Below, piece by piece: positions 53,695 through 63,002 of a stretch of 64,000 nt of DNA (its first letter is position 1; every line of letters begins with the position of its first letter). Source of the stretch: Hansschlegelia quercus (GTDB lineage: Bacteria > Pseudomonadota > Alphaproteobacteria > Rhizobiales > Methylopilaceae); assembly GCF_004310425.1 (NCBI RefSeq), contig NZ_SIUB01000001.1, forward strand, positions 310,001 through 374,000, read 5' to 3'. Below the pieces are notes generated by a model that ran no database searches, was not told the origin of the DNA, and was given only the letters and a program-made list of their open reading frames with translations. Position numbers and translations under genes: made by a program.

Positions 53695-54453
53695 ATGGAA
53701 GCCTTGGCTGAATGGGGTCGCGCCCTCTACGAGGCGACCGGGATCAATCTTACGATCCTTTACGATCAGTTCGACCAGAGCCGGTTCATCTCCGGCATCT
53801 GGATGACGATCTATCTCAGCATCATCAGCCTGTTCTTCAGCGTGATCATCGGCGTCGTCGGCGCATGGGCTCAGGGCTCGCCGATCAAAGCCGTGCGGTG
53901 GGCGATCAACGGCTTCATCGTGCTGTTCCGCAACACGCCGCCGCTGGTCCAGATCTTCTTCTTCTATTTCGGCATCTCGAACCTGCTGCCTTACGTCGAG
54001 GACGCTGACGGCATGCGGGCGCCGCTTTTCACGAACATCCAGTGGGCGATCATCTCGCTTTCGCTGTTCGCTGGCGCGTTCAACATCGAGATCTTCCGGT
54101 CCGGCATCGAGGCGGTGCCGAAGTCGACGCTCGAGGCGGCCGAAGCGCTGGGCTACACGAGACTCGGCGCTTATCGGCACATCGTCCTGCCGCTCGCGAT
54201 ACGCGTGTGCCTGCCAGCGCTGAACAACAACCTCGTCAACCTGCTCAAGACCACCTCGCTCGCCTACGCCATCGCCGTGCCTGAGCTACTCTATGCCTCG
54301 AAGCAGATCTGGACCGACGCGCAGAACGTGCCGACCATGATGGTGGTGCTGTTGCTGACCTATGTCGCGCTGGTCGGGGTGCTGGTCTGGGCGATGAATG
54401 CGTGGGAGCGCTCTATGGCGGTTCCCGGCTACGGACAGGGGCGCGGCCGATGA
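53695..54453 (+). CDS. Amino acid ABC transporter permease (first)
   Basis: 252 aa, ATG 53695. HisMQ-type permease with five or so spans: SGIWMTIYLSIISLFFSVIIG, FRNTPPLVQIFFFYFGI, the EAA loop EAAEALGYTRLGAYRHIVLPLAIR (in part) and LVNLLKTTSLAYAIAVPEL. Dimerises with the next permease. Its stop overlaps the next ATG by 4 bp. Confidence 0.92.
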   Translation: MEALAEWGRALYEATGINLTILYDQFDQSRFISGIWMTIYLSIISLFFSVIIGVVGAWAQGSPIKAVRWAINGFIVLFRNTPPLVQIFFFYFGISNLLPYVEDADGMRAPLFTNIQWAIISLSLFAGAFNIEIFRSGIEAVPKSTLEAAEALGYTRLGAYRHIVLPLAIRVCLPALNNNLVNLLKTTSLAYAIAVPELLYASKQIWTDAQNVPTMMVVLLLTYVALVGVLVWAMNAWERSMAVPGYGQGRGR

Positions 54454-55349
54454 GCGACGCCATGCTTGATCGCGAGCATCCTGCTCACCGGCCGTTCGCT
54501 GTTCTGCTGCCCCCTCGCGAGCGTCGACCTCTCGAACTGCCTCGGCTGAATACGCGGCATGTCGTCTTCTTCGTGGCGGTCGCGCTGGTGGTCGCGGGAT
54601 CCGCCGTAGCCCAGGCGCCGGACGCGCCGCCGGCGGCTGCGACCGAAGCTTTGATCGCTGCGCCTGCGACGCCGCTCTCGGTCATCATCAAATGGGCGCC
54701 TTTCCTACTCAAGGGCTTCATCTTCAACATCGTGATCTCGATCGCGGCGATGGCGCTCGGAACGTTCTTCGGCGTACTGCTCGGCCTCGGCCAGATCAGC
54801 CTGAAGGGGTGGATCCGCAAGTCCTCCTGGTTCGTCACGCAGTTCTTTCGCAACGCGCCGTGGCTCGTGCTGCTGTTCTTCGCGATGTTCATGATCCCGT
54901 TCCAGTTCACGGTCTTCGGGGTCACGATCCCGCTGCCGGACTGGTTCAAGGCGATCATCGGTTTTGCGCTGCCGGTGATGGCGAACGTGTCGGAGTTGCT
55001 GCGCGGCGCCATCCGTTCGCTGCCGAGCGGCCAGTGGGACGCGGCGGAATCGCTCGCCTTCCCCCGCGGCAAGACGATCCGGCAGATCATCCTCCCCCAA
55101 TGCGTGAAGCGCATGCTGCCGCCGTGGATGAACCTCTATTCGCTGATCACCATGGCGACCGTGCTGGCCTCGATCGTCGGGGTCGGCGAGATGCTGACGC
55201 TCACCGCCCAGGTCCATGCGGCCGAGGGCGGCCGGGCCGAGTTGTTCGCGCCGCTCTACGGCTTCGCGGGCCTCTGTTTCTTCGCCTATTGCTGGCCGAT
55301 CTCGAAGCTAACCCAGCGCCTCGAGCGCCGATACAACGTCAAGACCTGA
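54450..55349 (+). CDS. Amino acid ABC transporter permease (second, with N-terminal extension)
   Basis: 299 aa from ATG 54450. About 75 residues precede the permease core: a Pro/Arg-rich start, one hydrophobic span (VVFFVAVALVVAGSAVAQA) and an Ala/Pro linker. The core has FLLKGFIFNIVISIAAMALG, FFRNAPWLVLLFFAMF, EAA loop DAAESLAFPRGKTIRQIILPQ (in part) and SLITMATVLASIVGVGEML. Second half of the membrane channel. Confidence 0.9.
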   Translation: MSDAMLDREHPAHRPFAVLLPPRERRPLELPRLNTRHVVFFVAVALVVAGSAVAQAPDAPPAAATEALIAAPATPLSVIIKWAPFLLKGFIFNIVISIAAMALGTFFGVLLGLGQISLKGWIRKSSWFVTQFFRNAPWLVLLFFAMFMIPFQFTVFGVTIPLPDWFKAIIGFALPVMANVSELLRGAIRSLPSGQWDAAESLAFPRGKTIRQIILPQCVKRMLPPWMNLYSLITMATVLASIVGVGEMLTLTAQVHAAEGGRAELFAPLYGFAGLCFFAYCWPISKLTQRLERRYNVKT

Positions 55350-55365
55350 TCCTCGGAGACGCGTT

Positions 55366-56142
55366 TTGAAACAGCCAATCGGAACGCCCGCCGGCGTGCT
55401 CTGGACCCCGGAACAGCCGATCATCTCGGTGGTCGACGTCCGCAAGTCTTTCGGCGCATTCGAGGTGCTGAAAGGCGTCTCCCTCGACGTGAAGAAGGGC
55501 GAGGCGATCTGCATCATCGGCCCGTCTGGTTCCGGCAAGTCGACGCTGATCCGCTGCATCAATGCGCTGGTGGAGATCGATTCCGGCTCTATCCTCGTGG
55601 AGAATCAGGAGGTCAACGACGAACGCCTCGACAAGCTGAAGCTGCGCCGCAAGGTCGGCATGGTGTTCCAGCAATATAATCTGTTCCCGCACAAGACGGC
55701 GCTGCAGAACGTTATGATGGCGCCGATCAACGTGCTGAAGCAGGATAAGAAGGAGGTCGAGGAGCGGGCCCGGAAGCTGCTCGCCAAGGTCCGGTTGACG
55801 GGCAAGGAGAACAACTATCCCGGCGAGCTTTCCGGCGGCCAGCAGCAGCGCGTCGCCATCGCGCGGTCGCTCGCCATGCGGCCGGACATCATGCTGTTCG
55901 ACGAGGTGACGGCGGCGCTCGATCCGGAGACGGTCAAGGAGGTGCTCGTCACCATCCGCGAACTCGCCGAGGAGGGTATGACCTGCCTGCTCGTGACCCA
56001 CGAGATGAAGTTCGCCCGGGACGTCGCCGACCACATCTACTTCACCGACAAGGGCGTGATCGTCGAGCACGCGCCGCCGGCCGAGTTCTTTGAAAACGCA
56101 AAGGACGAGCGGACGAAAACGTTTCTGGGCCAGATCCTCTAA
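55366..56142 (+). CDS. Amino acid ABC transporter ATP-binding protein
   Basis: 258 aa from TTG 55366 with CGGAGA upstream. Walker A GPSGSGKSTLIRCIN, FQQYNLFPHKTALQNVM, signature LSGGQQQRVAIARSL, Walker B LFDEVTAALDPE (Val in place of the more common Pro/Thr, seen in the GlnQ/GltL group), LLVTHEMKFARDVAD. Powers the importer encoded upstream. Confidence 0.94.
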   Translation: MKQPIGTPAGVLWTPEQPIISVVDVRKSFGAFEVLKGVSLDVKKGEAICIIGPSGSGKSTLIRCINALVEIDSGSILVENQEVNDERLDKLKLRRKVGMVFQQYNLFPHKTALQNVMMAPINVLKQDKKEVEERARKLLAKVRLTGKENNYPGELSGGQQQRVAIARSLAMRPDIMLFDEVTAALDPETVKEVLVTIRELAEEGMTCLLVTHEMKFARDVADHIYFTDKGVIVEHAPPAEFFENAKDERTKTFLGQIL

Positions 56143-56217
56143 GCGGCCGGGAGCCAACGGCGCTCGCCCGCCCGCAACCCGCCGAGATTCTGCGCGACGC
56201 CGGTCGAGGCCTCACGC

Positions 56218-56727
56218 ATGATCGGCTCCATGCTCGCTACGTTCAGACGCGCCGTCTCGTTTCCTCTCGCGATCGTCCTCGTCGGCTACGAGGCTCTCAA
56301 CGCGCTGTTCGGCCCGCTCGTGCGGCCCGCGATCGCGTGGACGTCCTCGCTCCGGCTGTTCACGCGGATCGGCGCGGGCATTGCGGCCCTGCCGCCTTAC
56401 GCAGTGCTCGTGACGCTGGCCGTTCCCTTCGCGGTGATCGAGCCCTTCAAGTTCATCGCGCTCTATTGGCTGGCGTCCGGCCACGCCGTGCTCGGCCTGA
56501 TTGCGCTCGTGCTCTCGCATCTCTCGTCGCTGCTGATCTGCGAGCGCATCTTCCATGTCGGGAAGCCGAAGCTGCTCCAGATCGGCTGGTTCGCGCTCGG
56601 GTATAGGTTCGTGGCGGATCTCCGCGACCGCGCGCTCCTATGGCTGCGCTCGACAGCCGTCTGGCGCGCCGCCGCAGAGTTCGGGCGTCGGATCAGACTG
56701 TCGGCCCGGTCGGCGCTCGGCCGCTGA
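56218..56727 (+). CDS. Conserved hypothetical membrane protein
   Basis: 169 aa. Hydrophobic segments at about residues 15-35, 55-75 and 85-110; IEPFKFIALYWLASGHAVLGL and ERIFHVGKPKLLQIGWFALGY look conserved, and the C-terminus is basic and probably cytoplasmic. I recall similar proteins in Hyphomicrobiales without assigned function. ATG 56218 lies 75 bp after the transporter ATPase. Confidence 0.6.
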   Translation: MIGSMLATFRRAVSFPLAIVLVGYEALNALFGPLVRPAIAWTSSLRLFTRIGAGIAALPPYAVLVTLAVPFAVIEPFKFIALYWLASGHAVLGLIALVLSHLSSLLICERIFHVGKPKLLQIGWFALGYRFVADLRDRALLWLRSTAVWRAAAEFGRRIRLSARSALGR

Positions 56728-56890
56728 AGCTCGATACGGCCCCCAAGCCAAGCCAACGCCGCCATAGACCCGGCGTCCCAGACCGCTCGATCGTCCTTGA
56801 GCGCTCGCACGAAGACGCCGACATTGCGATTTGAGCGGAGGGCTGGAAAGGAAGGCGGGCGAACAGACGCCGGTATCTTCGGAGAGCACG

Positions 56891-57304
56891 ATGACGAACG
56901 GGCCCACCGACCCTCCCGAAGGATGGTCGACGTTCCACGACGAAGGCTTCATCGACCTTGTCGGCCCGCTTTGCGAACGGTGGACGGAGGGCAAGCCCCG
57001 CGCTTTCGGCTTCCGCGCCGGGCAGAAACACGCGAACCTGCTCGGTCTCGTCCATGGCGGCATGCTGATGACGCTCGCAGACCGCGCGCTAGGCGTCGCC
57101 TCGTGGGACGCGGCCGAGGCGTCCTGCGTCACCATCCAGTTCGACATGCAGTTCGTGTCGTCCGCCAAGATCGGCGAGTTCGTGGCGCTGCAACCGGAGA
57201 TCGTGCGGCTGTCGTCATCCCTCGTCTTCACGCGCGGGGATCTTACGGTAGACGAGAGAACCGTGGCGGTGGCGACAGGCGTGTGGAAGATCCTGAAGCG
57301 CTAG
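56891..57304 (+). CDS. PaaI-type hotdog-fold thioesterase
   Basis: 137 aa from ATG 56891 (GGAGAG upstream); an open frame begins at 56831. FRAGQKHANLLGLVHGGMLMTLADRALG has the HGGxxxxLAD motif of PaaI thioesterases (in part), with the active residue in the Asp of LAD. VTIQFDMQFVSSAKIGEFV and VWKILKR complete the fold. Hydrolyses an acyl-CoA thioester; substrate unknown. Confidence 0.87.
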   Translation: MTNGPTDPPEGWSTFHDEGFIDLVGPLCERWTEGKPRAFGFRAGQKHANLLGLVHGGMLMTLADRALGVASWDAAEASCVTIQFDMQFVSSAKIGEFVALQPEIVRLSSSLVFTRGDLTVDERTVAVATGVWKILKR

Positions 57305-57380
57305 GGCGCTCGTTGGCGGCGCTGATTCGAGCTATTATCTAGAGCCTGTAAAGAGTCGCTTTTCCCCGGATGCTCCCGCG

Positions 57381-57830
57381 ATGCTGACGAAGAAGGCCAA
57401 ATACGGCCTCAAGGCCATGGTCGACCTTGCCCGGCTCGATCCCGGCAGATCCACCTTCGTGGCTGAGGTCGCAGAGCGGAACGCGATCCCGAAGAAGTTT
57501 CTCGACGCCATCCTGGGCGAACTCAGGAACGCCGGTATGCTGACGAGCAAGAAGGGCAAAGCCGGCGGCTACATGCTGGCGCGCTCCGCCGACACGATCA
57601 TGGTCGGCGCGATCATCCGAGCGCTGGACGGGCCGCTCGCGCCCATCACCTGCGCGAGCCGCAGCGCCTACACGCCCTGCGACGATTGCAAGGACGTCGA
57701 GGCCTGCCAGGTCCGCCTGATGATGGTGGAGGTCCGGGACGCAATTTCCGAGGTGCTCGACGAGCGCAGCCTCGCGGAGATGCGCGACCTCAGCGACAAC
57801 GCGATGTCCGCGTTCACCTACCAGATCTGA
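57381..57830 (+). CDS. Rrf2 family transcriptional regulator with four cysteines
   Basis: 149 aa. Starts LTKKAKYGLKAMVDLARL; the helix-turn-helix is around IPKKFLDAILGELRNAGML, then SKKGKAGGYMLARSA. Cysteines at 91, 100, 103 and 109 (ITCAS, TPCDDC, EACQ) could ligate an iron-sulfur cluster as in IscR/RirA/NsrR relatives. Target genes unknown. The Crp-type regulator starts 7 bp downstream. Confidence 0.88.
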   Translation: MLTKKAKYGLKAMVDLARLDPGRSTFVAEVAERNAIPKKFLDAILGELRNAGMLTSKKGKAGGYMLARSADTIMVGAIIRALDGPLAPITCASRSAYTPCDDCKDVEACQVRLMMVEVRDAISEVLDERSLAEMRDLSDNAMSAFTYQI

Positions 57831-57837
57831 CGCCCCG

Positions 57838-58503
57838 ATGACGGCCGCACGGGGAGAAACCTCGCCCCCTGCGAACCGCCTCCTGAACCTGCTAAAAGCG
57901 GCGGCCTCCGAGGCGCAACCGTTTGAAGCCGCAGCCGGCGCCACGTTGAAGGTGGCTGGCGAGCGCATCGCGTCTGTCTTCGTGATCGAGTCGGGCCTCG
58001 TGGCCATGCTTGCGAGAACCGCGGACGGCGAACGGGCGGAGACGGCGCTGCTAGGCCGGGACGCTTTGATCGGGCAAGCCGCCTGGCTCGGCGCCAAGAC
58101 GGCGCGGCTCGACGCGATCGCCCTCACCAAGGTGCGCGGCCTCTCCGTAAAGGCGGCCGATCTACGGAGCGCCGCCGAGGCGTCCCCGCAATTGCGCGTC
58201 GCGTTGACGGCGCATCTCCTGAAGCGCCTTGAGGACACCGAGCGCATCTGCGCCTGCGCGGCGCTGCACTCCGTCGAGCGCCGGCTGGCGAACTGGCTGA
58301 TGCGCGCTGTGGCGCTGACGGGCGGACTGCCCGTGGAAGTGACCCATGAACGCCTCGCCATCGTGCTCGGCGTCCGCCGGGCGAGCGTCACTGTCGCGCT
58401 CCATATGCTCGAAGGCGAGCGGGCGGTGAGCTGCCGACGCGGACGGATCGATATCCGCAACGCAAGCCGCCTCGAGGCGCTCGCCTGCGGCTGCCGGAGG
58501 TGA
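57838..58503 (+). CDS. Crp/Fnr family transcriptional regulator
   Basis: 221 aa. A cyclic-nucleotide-binding-like beta domain (VFVIESGLVAMLAR, ALLGRDALIGQAAWL) is followed by a helix and a winged helix (ERRLANWLMRAVAL, VTHERLAIVLGVRRASVTVALHMLE in part). The effector pocket does not show a clear cAMP Arg-Ser pair and there is no Fnr-type N-terminal cysteine cluster. Probably co-transcribed with the Rrf2 gene. Only 2 bp separate its stop from the convergent exporter gene. Confidence 0.85.
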   Translation: MTAARGETSPPANRLLNLLKAAASEAQPFEAAAGATLKVAGERIASVFVIESGLVAMLARTADGERAETALLGRDALIGQAAWLGAKTARLDAIALTKVRGLSVKAADLRSAAEASPQLRVALTAHLLKRLEDTERICACAALHSVERRLANWLMRAVALTGGLPVEVTHERLAIVLGVRRASVTVALHMLEGERAVSCRRGRIDIRNASRLEALACGCRR

Positions 58504-58505
58504 GT

Positions 58506-60347
58506 TCAGCCCGCCTGGTCGAGCGCGAGATCGACCGAGATCCCGCGGACCTGAAGGCGCCACATCCGCGCGAAGACGCCGTTTTTCTCAAGCAGTTCCT
58601 CGATCGGGCCGTCCTCGGCGATCCTGCCGTCCATCAGCACGACGATCCTGTCGAAGCTCGATAGCGTCGAGAGACGATGGGCGACGGCGATGACCGTGCG
58701 GTCCTTCGTCAGCCGATCGAGCGCGCGCTGTACCTCGATCTCGGACTCTGTGTCGAGCGCCGAAGTCGCCTCGTCCAAGATCACGATCGGGGCGTTCTTG
58801 ATCATGGCCCGGGCGATACCGACGCGCTGGCGCTGGCCGCCGGAGAGCTTTGCGCCGCGATCACCGACTACCGTGTCATAGCCATGCGGCAGATCGTCGA
58901 TGAAGTGGCAGTGCGCGGCCTGCGCGGCTGCGCGGACCTCATCGTCCGTCGCTTCCGGACGGCCGAAGCGAATGTTCTCCATCACCGTGCGATGGAACAG
59001 GGAAATCTCCTGCGGCACGACGGCGATGGCGTAGCGCAGCGACTCCTGGGTGAGGCTCGCAGCGTCCTGACCATCGATCAGCACCCGGCCCGCCTGAACG
59101 TCGTGCAGGCGCTGGACCAGGTGGATGATCGTCGATTTGCCGGCCCCGGAGGGGCCGACGACGCCGACCTTCTGCCCGGCCGGGATGTCGAGCGTGAAGC
59201 CGCGGAGCACCGGCCTCCCAACGACGCCATAGCCGAAGGAGACGTTGTCGAAGCGGATCGCGCCACCCTTGCGAGCGAATGGCCTCGCATCCTCGCGATC
59301 CGTCACCTCGTGGGGAGCGCCGATCACCCGCAGCGTCTCGCCTAGGAAGTTGACGTGCTGCTCGATCTCGACGAGGGCGATCGCAAGGTCGCGCGAGCCA
59401 TGCAGGATGCGGAAGACAAGCGTGGATACGACGACCACGTCACCGGCAGTCACCTCGCCCCGTGACCATAGCAGGAGCGCCCAGACGAGCATTGAGCCCG
59501 CCATCGTCCACAGCAGAACGTCGTGGAGGACCCGCGCCTTCTCGGTGAACATCCAGCTGCTGCGCTGGGCCTTCGCCTCGCCGTCGAAGATGTAGCGCAG
59601 ACGCGCGCGCTCGCGGGCGCCGGCGGCAAAGGCCTTGACCGACCAGATATTGGTGAGGACGTCGATCAGCTCGCCGCCGACATAGCCGGCCTGTTCGGCA
59701 TAGGTCCGGTGCAGCCTACGGCCCTTCACGCTGAAGGCGACGAGCCCAAGCGTGATCGCCACCGCGAAGAAGGCGAGCGCGGCCGCCATCCCGATATTGA
59801 TCGTGAAGAAGATCGCACACGCCCCGAGAAAATTGACGATCGGAGGAGCGACGTTCCACGTCAGCTTATTGACCATGGCGCTGAAGTCGCCAGCGGTTGA
59901 CGTGATGCGGTGGCCAAGCGAGCCCGCGCGCTGTTCCTGGAAGTAGCGCATGGGGTGGCCGGCCGCGTAGTTCAGCAGGTCGAGCCGGATATCGACGCCG
60001 ACGCCAACCGACGTGCGGCAGCCGAGCCAGCCGCTGACGCGCCACAGCGCCGCTTCAATCGCAAACAGGCCGACGAAGAAGGCCAGCGCGAACCACACGG
60101 CCGTGTTCTGCGCCGGCGGCTTCTCCATCGCGTCGACGAGAAGCTTCATGCCGTATTGCGAGGCGATGCCTGCAAGCGAGGCGGAGACAACGACCAGCGT
60201 CAGCGAGATGAAGTGGCCCGGCCATATCTTGACATAACGCCACAAAAAGGCGCCGGGCCCCTTCAGCGAAGCCGCGAAATCGTCGTCCTCTCGCGCGCGC
60301 TCCGGCTCGTACGGCAGTTGCGCGCCTGGCGCGACGTGGCTCATCAC
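58506..60347 (-). CDS. ABC exporter, fused permease and ATPase
   Basis: 613 aa. Residues ~30-310 are a six-helix exporter domain (FISLTLVVVSASLAGIASQYG, ALAFFVGLFAIEAAL, IMAAALAFFAVAITLGL-like). The ATPase domain has VRFDNVSFGYG-like IRFDNVSFGYG, Walker A GPSGAGKSTIIHL, signature LSGGQRQRVGIARAM, Walker B IVILDEATSALDTESE and the H-loop AHRLSTL. Substrate unknown; the coupled glycoside hydrolase (4-bp overlap) and divergent sugar genes point to a glycan or glycolipid. Confidence 0.88.
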   Translation of the reverse strand: MMSHVAPGAQLPYEPERAREDDDFAASLKGPGAFLWRYVKIWPGHFISLTLVVVSASLAGIASQYGMKLLVDAMEKPPAQNTAVWFALAFFVGLFAIEAALWRVSGWLGCRTSVGVGVDIRLDLLNYAAGHPMRYFQEQRAGSLGHRITSTAGDFSAMVNKLTWNVAPPIVNFLGACAIFFTINIGMAAALAFFAVAITLGLVAFSVKGRRLHRTYAEQAGYVGGELIDVLTNIWSVKAFAAGARERARLRYIFDGEAKAQRSSWMFTEKARVLHDVLLWTMAGSMLVWALLLWSRGEVTAGDVVVVSTLVFRILHGSRDLAIALVEIEQHVNFLGETLRVIGAPHEVTDREDARPFARKGGAIRFDNVSFGYGVVGRPVLRGFTLDIPAGQKVGVVGPSGAGKSTIIHLVQRLHDVQAGRVLIDGQDAASLTQESLRYAIAVVPQEISLFHRTVMENIRFGRPEATDDEVRAAAQAAHCHFIDDLPHGYDTVVGDRGAKLSGGQRQRVGIARAMIKNAPIVILDEATSALDTESEIEVQRALDRLTKDRTVIAVAHRLSTLSSFDRIVVLMDGRIAEDGPIEELLEKNGVFARMWRLQVRGISVDLALDQAG

Positions 60348-61522
60348 GCCTCCCGGCGAAGCTGGACGACGCGGTGATCGTCCGCGTCGGGCGCGGTTTC
60401 GAAGCGGGGACGCTGGCGGGCGAGCTCCGCGGCAAGTGGCTCATAGACTGGCCGGCGTCCGTCGGGACCGGCGAATCCGAACAGGCCGACGTCGCAGACG
60501 CGGTCGTTGTCCCAGCCATGGTAGTCGAGCACGGGGTAAAGACACATGCCCTCGACGGGGACCCCGGCTTTCCGCGCGGCGTCCACCTCGCCCGCGACAT
60601 AGTTCAGCCAAGCAGGCCTCGCCGTGTGCTCGGCCCCGAACTCGGAGACGATGACGGGGCGCCCGTAGCGCTCGGCGGTCTCAGTCAGGATTTCCCGGAA
60701 AGGCCGATAATCGTGGTGCCCCATCGGGATCGCCCCGGCGCCGAGCACCCACTGGTTGTCGGGGTAATAGTTCAGCCCCACGATATCGAGCACGTCGGGG
60801 GAGCCGCCGAGCTCCGGCATCAGGCGGCCGACCAGCATGTCGTGCGCCTCGAACTGGGACAGCCGGTAGGCTTCCGCCGCAGCCACGTCCTTTGGACGAG
60901 AAGATGGCGGCGCGACATGGATTGCGGGCTCTGCGCAGATGAAGCGAGCGCGGGGATCGGCCTCGCGGACCGCGTGGGTGCCGGCGATGGCGGCGCGGGC
61001 GAGCTGGCGCTTCAGTTCGCCGCTGCGTCTGCGCGCCGACGGGTTGAACCGGCCCATGTCGCCGCCGGCCCAAGCCCAGTACGAGATTTCGTTGACCGGG
61101 CAGAAATAGGAAACGTCGTCGCTCTGCTCGCGCACGAAGGCGGCCGCCGCTTTGGCGAAGCGCGCGAACCGCTCAGGGAAGGCCGGCGACCAGATGTCGA
61201 GGCCGTCCGGATAGCCGTAGTGGCAGAGATCCCAGATGACCTGGACGCCGGACCGGGCCGCCGCGCGCGCCATGGGCTCGACGCTCGACCAGTCATAGTG
61301 GCCGGGCATTCTTTCGATCAGATGCCAGCGCATGCCGTCGCGCGCGGCGCGGAGACCCTGCCCGGCGACCGCAGAATAATCGGCGGCGACATGCTGCCCG
61401 TGCCCTGTCGAGGCGATCAGGTCGAGGCGTTTCTTGTCGGCTCGGCGCTGGGAGGCGCACTCGAAGCCGGCCATGAAGAAGCTGCGAAGCCCGCTGGATG
61501 CGGACAAGGCTGAACTGGTCAA
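60344..61522 (-). CDS. Glycoside hydrolase, TIM-barrel (beta-glucosidase-like)
   Basis: 392 aa from TTG 61522, chosen for the AGGAGC in front; the frame is open upstream to 61774 but non-homologous looking. WHLIERMPGHYDWSSVEPMA, VIWDLCHYGYPDGLDIWSP, CPVNEISYWAWAGG (acid/base Glu145), DIVGLNYYPDNQW and PVIVSEFGAEHT (nucleophile Glu294) fit a clan-A hydrolase close to family GH1. No signal peptide is evident (cytoplasmic). Its stop overlaps the exporter start. Substrate unknown. Confidence 0.8.
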   Translation of the reverse strand: MTSSALSASSGLRSFFMAGFECASQRRADKKRLDLIASTGHGQHVAADYSAVAGQGLRAARDGMRWHLIERMPGHYDWSSVEPMARAAARSGVQVIWDLCHYGYPDGLDIWSPAFPERFARFAKAAAAFVREQSDDVSYFCPVNEISYWAWAGGDMGRFNPSARRRSGELKRQLARAAIAGTHAVREADPRARFICAEPAIHVAPPSSRPKDVAAAEAYRLSQFEAHDMLVGRLMPELGGSPDVLDIVGLNYYPDNQWVLGAGAIPMGHHDYRPFREILTETAERYGRPVIVSEFGAEHTARPAWLNYVAGEVDAARKAGVPVEGMCLYPVLDYHGWDNDRVCDVGLFGFAGPDGRRPVYEPLAAELARQRPRFETAPDADDHRVVQLRREA

Positions 61523-61610
61523 AGGGTGCTCCTGTGACTGCGCCCGCTCCCGCTCGCGGGCAGCGACTATGTGGGGCGTCCGCACCTGAAGCCTGCATGA
61601 ACGACTTTTA

Positions 61611-61626
61611 TGTACGCTTCCGTACA
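61611..61626. promoter_or_regulatory. Palindrome in the divergent glycoside hydrolase / glycosyltransferase region
   Basis: TGTACG-CTTC-CGTACA, perfect 6-bp arms, 89 bp upstream of the hydrolase start and 165 bp upstream of the glycosyltransferase start. A suitable place for an operator controlling both directions. The rest of 61523-61790 shows no gene. Confidence 0.45.
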
Positions 61627-61790
61627 ATTTCAGAGAGCGTGGGAACCCTCGGATGGCGCAGGTGTTTTTCCATGGACGTTCTGCGGGGTGAACGCCGCCT
61701 CTACTCCGAAGCTGCTCTCTCCTGTTCACCGCGCGTTCATGACAGAATTGTCTGAATAGGTCGCATCGACCCACTCATGCGGGAGAGATT

Positions 61791-63002
61791 ATGCAAACGA
61801 CGGCCGAATATGGGTCGCCTGCGGTCGAAGCAATTCCGACGGAAATTGATGACGCCGCCGTCGTCTGCTTCTCACATTTACGCTGGGATTTCGTCTATCA
61901 GCGTCCACAGCATCTACTTAGTCGTTTCGCGAAGCGACATGATGTACTCTTCATCGAAGAGCCGGTGTTCGAAGACGTTGCCGTTCCTGAGATGCGACTT
62001 TCCCCTCGAGGTGAGAATGTTCGTATCGCAGTCCCTGTTCTTCCACACGGCCTGAGCGAAAGTGCCAAGGTCCACGCGCAGCGACAGCTGATTGATCGTG
62101 AGCTTGAAGGCCTGCCGCAAGCTCGCCGGATCTTCTGGTACTACACGCCGATGGCGTTGCTTTTCACGCGCCACCTTCAGGGTGACGTCGTCGTCTTCGA
62201 CAGCATGGACGAGCTCTCGGCGTTCAAGGGCGCGCCCCCGGAGTTGATCGCTCTCGAAGAGGAGCTGATGGGCCGCGCCGACGTTGTGTTCACCGGCGGT
62301 CACAGCCTGTTCGAGGCGAAGAAGCATCGCCATCGTGACATTCACGCCTTCCCCAGCAGCATCGATACGCGGCATTTCGCGCGCGCCCGCTCCCCCGAGC
62401 GAAAGGATCCGGAAGATCAGGCCTCTATCAAGGGCCCGCGGCTCGGCTTCTTCGGCGTCGTCGACGAGCGCATGGACATCGATCTGCTCGGCGAGGTCGC
62501 GAAGCTTCGACCGGACTGGTCGTTCGTCATGATCGGACCGGTGGTGAAGATCGATCCTGCCGACCTGCCGAGGGCGGATAACATCCACTGGCTCGGCGGC
62601 CGCGACTACAAACAGCTGCCCGACTATATTGGCGGGTGGGACGTCGGCTTCATGCCGTTCGCGCTGAATGAATCCACCCGGTTCATCAGCCCGACCAAGA
62701 CGCCCGAATTCCTGGCCGCTGGCGTGCCGGTCGTCTCGACGCCGATCGTCGACGTGATCCGCTCCTATGGAGGCGAGAACTACGTCGCTATCGCCCAAGA
62801 CGCCGCCTCCGTCGTCCAAGCGGCCGAAGAGTTGATGGCGGCGGATCGGGAGCCTTGGCTCAGGAGAGTCGATCAGAAGCTCGCGCAGTCATCCTGGGAT
62901 CAGACATTCGAGAGAATCTATGAGCGGGTCGCAGCGGCGAATGCGCGTCGCGGCGGGCTGAATGAAGGGGCGCACGCTGGAAAGGATAGCTTCCGTGTAT
63001 GA
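61791..63002 (+). CDS. Glycosyltransferase, GT-B fold (family 4/1-like)
   Basis: 403 aa, GGGAGAG upstream of ATG 61791. CFSHLRWDFVYQRPQHLLSRFAKR, FWYYTPMALLF, VVFDSMDELSAF, VVFTGGHSLFEAKK, FFGVVDERMDIDLLGEVA and the nucleotide-sugar region SPTKTPEFLAAGVPVVSTPI. These proteins often sit beside glf and may transfer galactofuranose or another sugar. Cytoplasmic, perhaps membrane associated. Overlaps glf by 8 bp. Confidence 0.87.
   Translation: MQTTAEYGSPAVEAIPTEIDDAAVVCFSHLRWDFVYQRPQHLLSRFAKRHDVLFIEEPVFEDVAVPEMRLSPRGENVRIAVPVLPHGLSESAKVHAQRQLIDRELEGLPQARRIFWYYTPMALLFTRHLQGDVVVFDSMDELSAFKGAPPELIALEEELMGRADVVFTGGHSLFEAKKHRHRDIHAFPSSIDTRHFARARSPERKDPEDQASIKGPRLGFFGVVDERMDIDLLGEVAKLRPDWSFVMIGPVVKIDPADLPRADNIHWLGGRDYKQLPDYIGGWDVGFMPFALNESTRFISPTKTPEFLAAGVPVVSTPIVDVIRSYGGENYVAIAQDAASVVQAAEELMAADREPWLRRVDQKLAQSSWDQTFERIYERVAAANARRGGLNEGAHAGKDSFRV

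Noticed and set aside
61630-61790. EcfG-type stress promoter (GGAAC...CGTT)
   Set aside because: GGAAC is present near 61644, but no CGTT lies at the right spacing.
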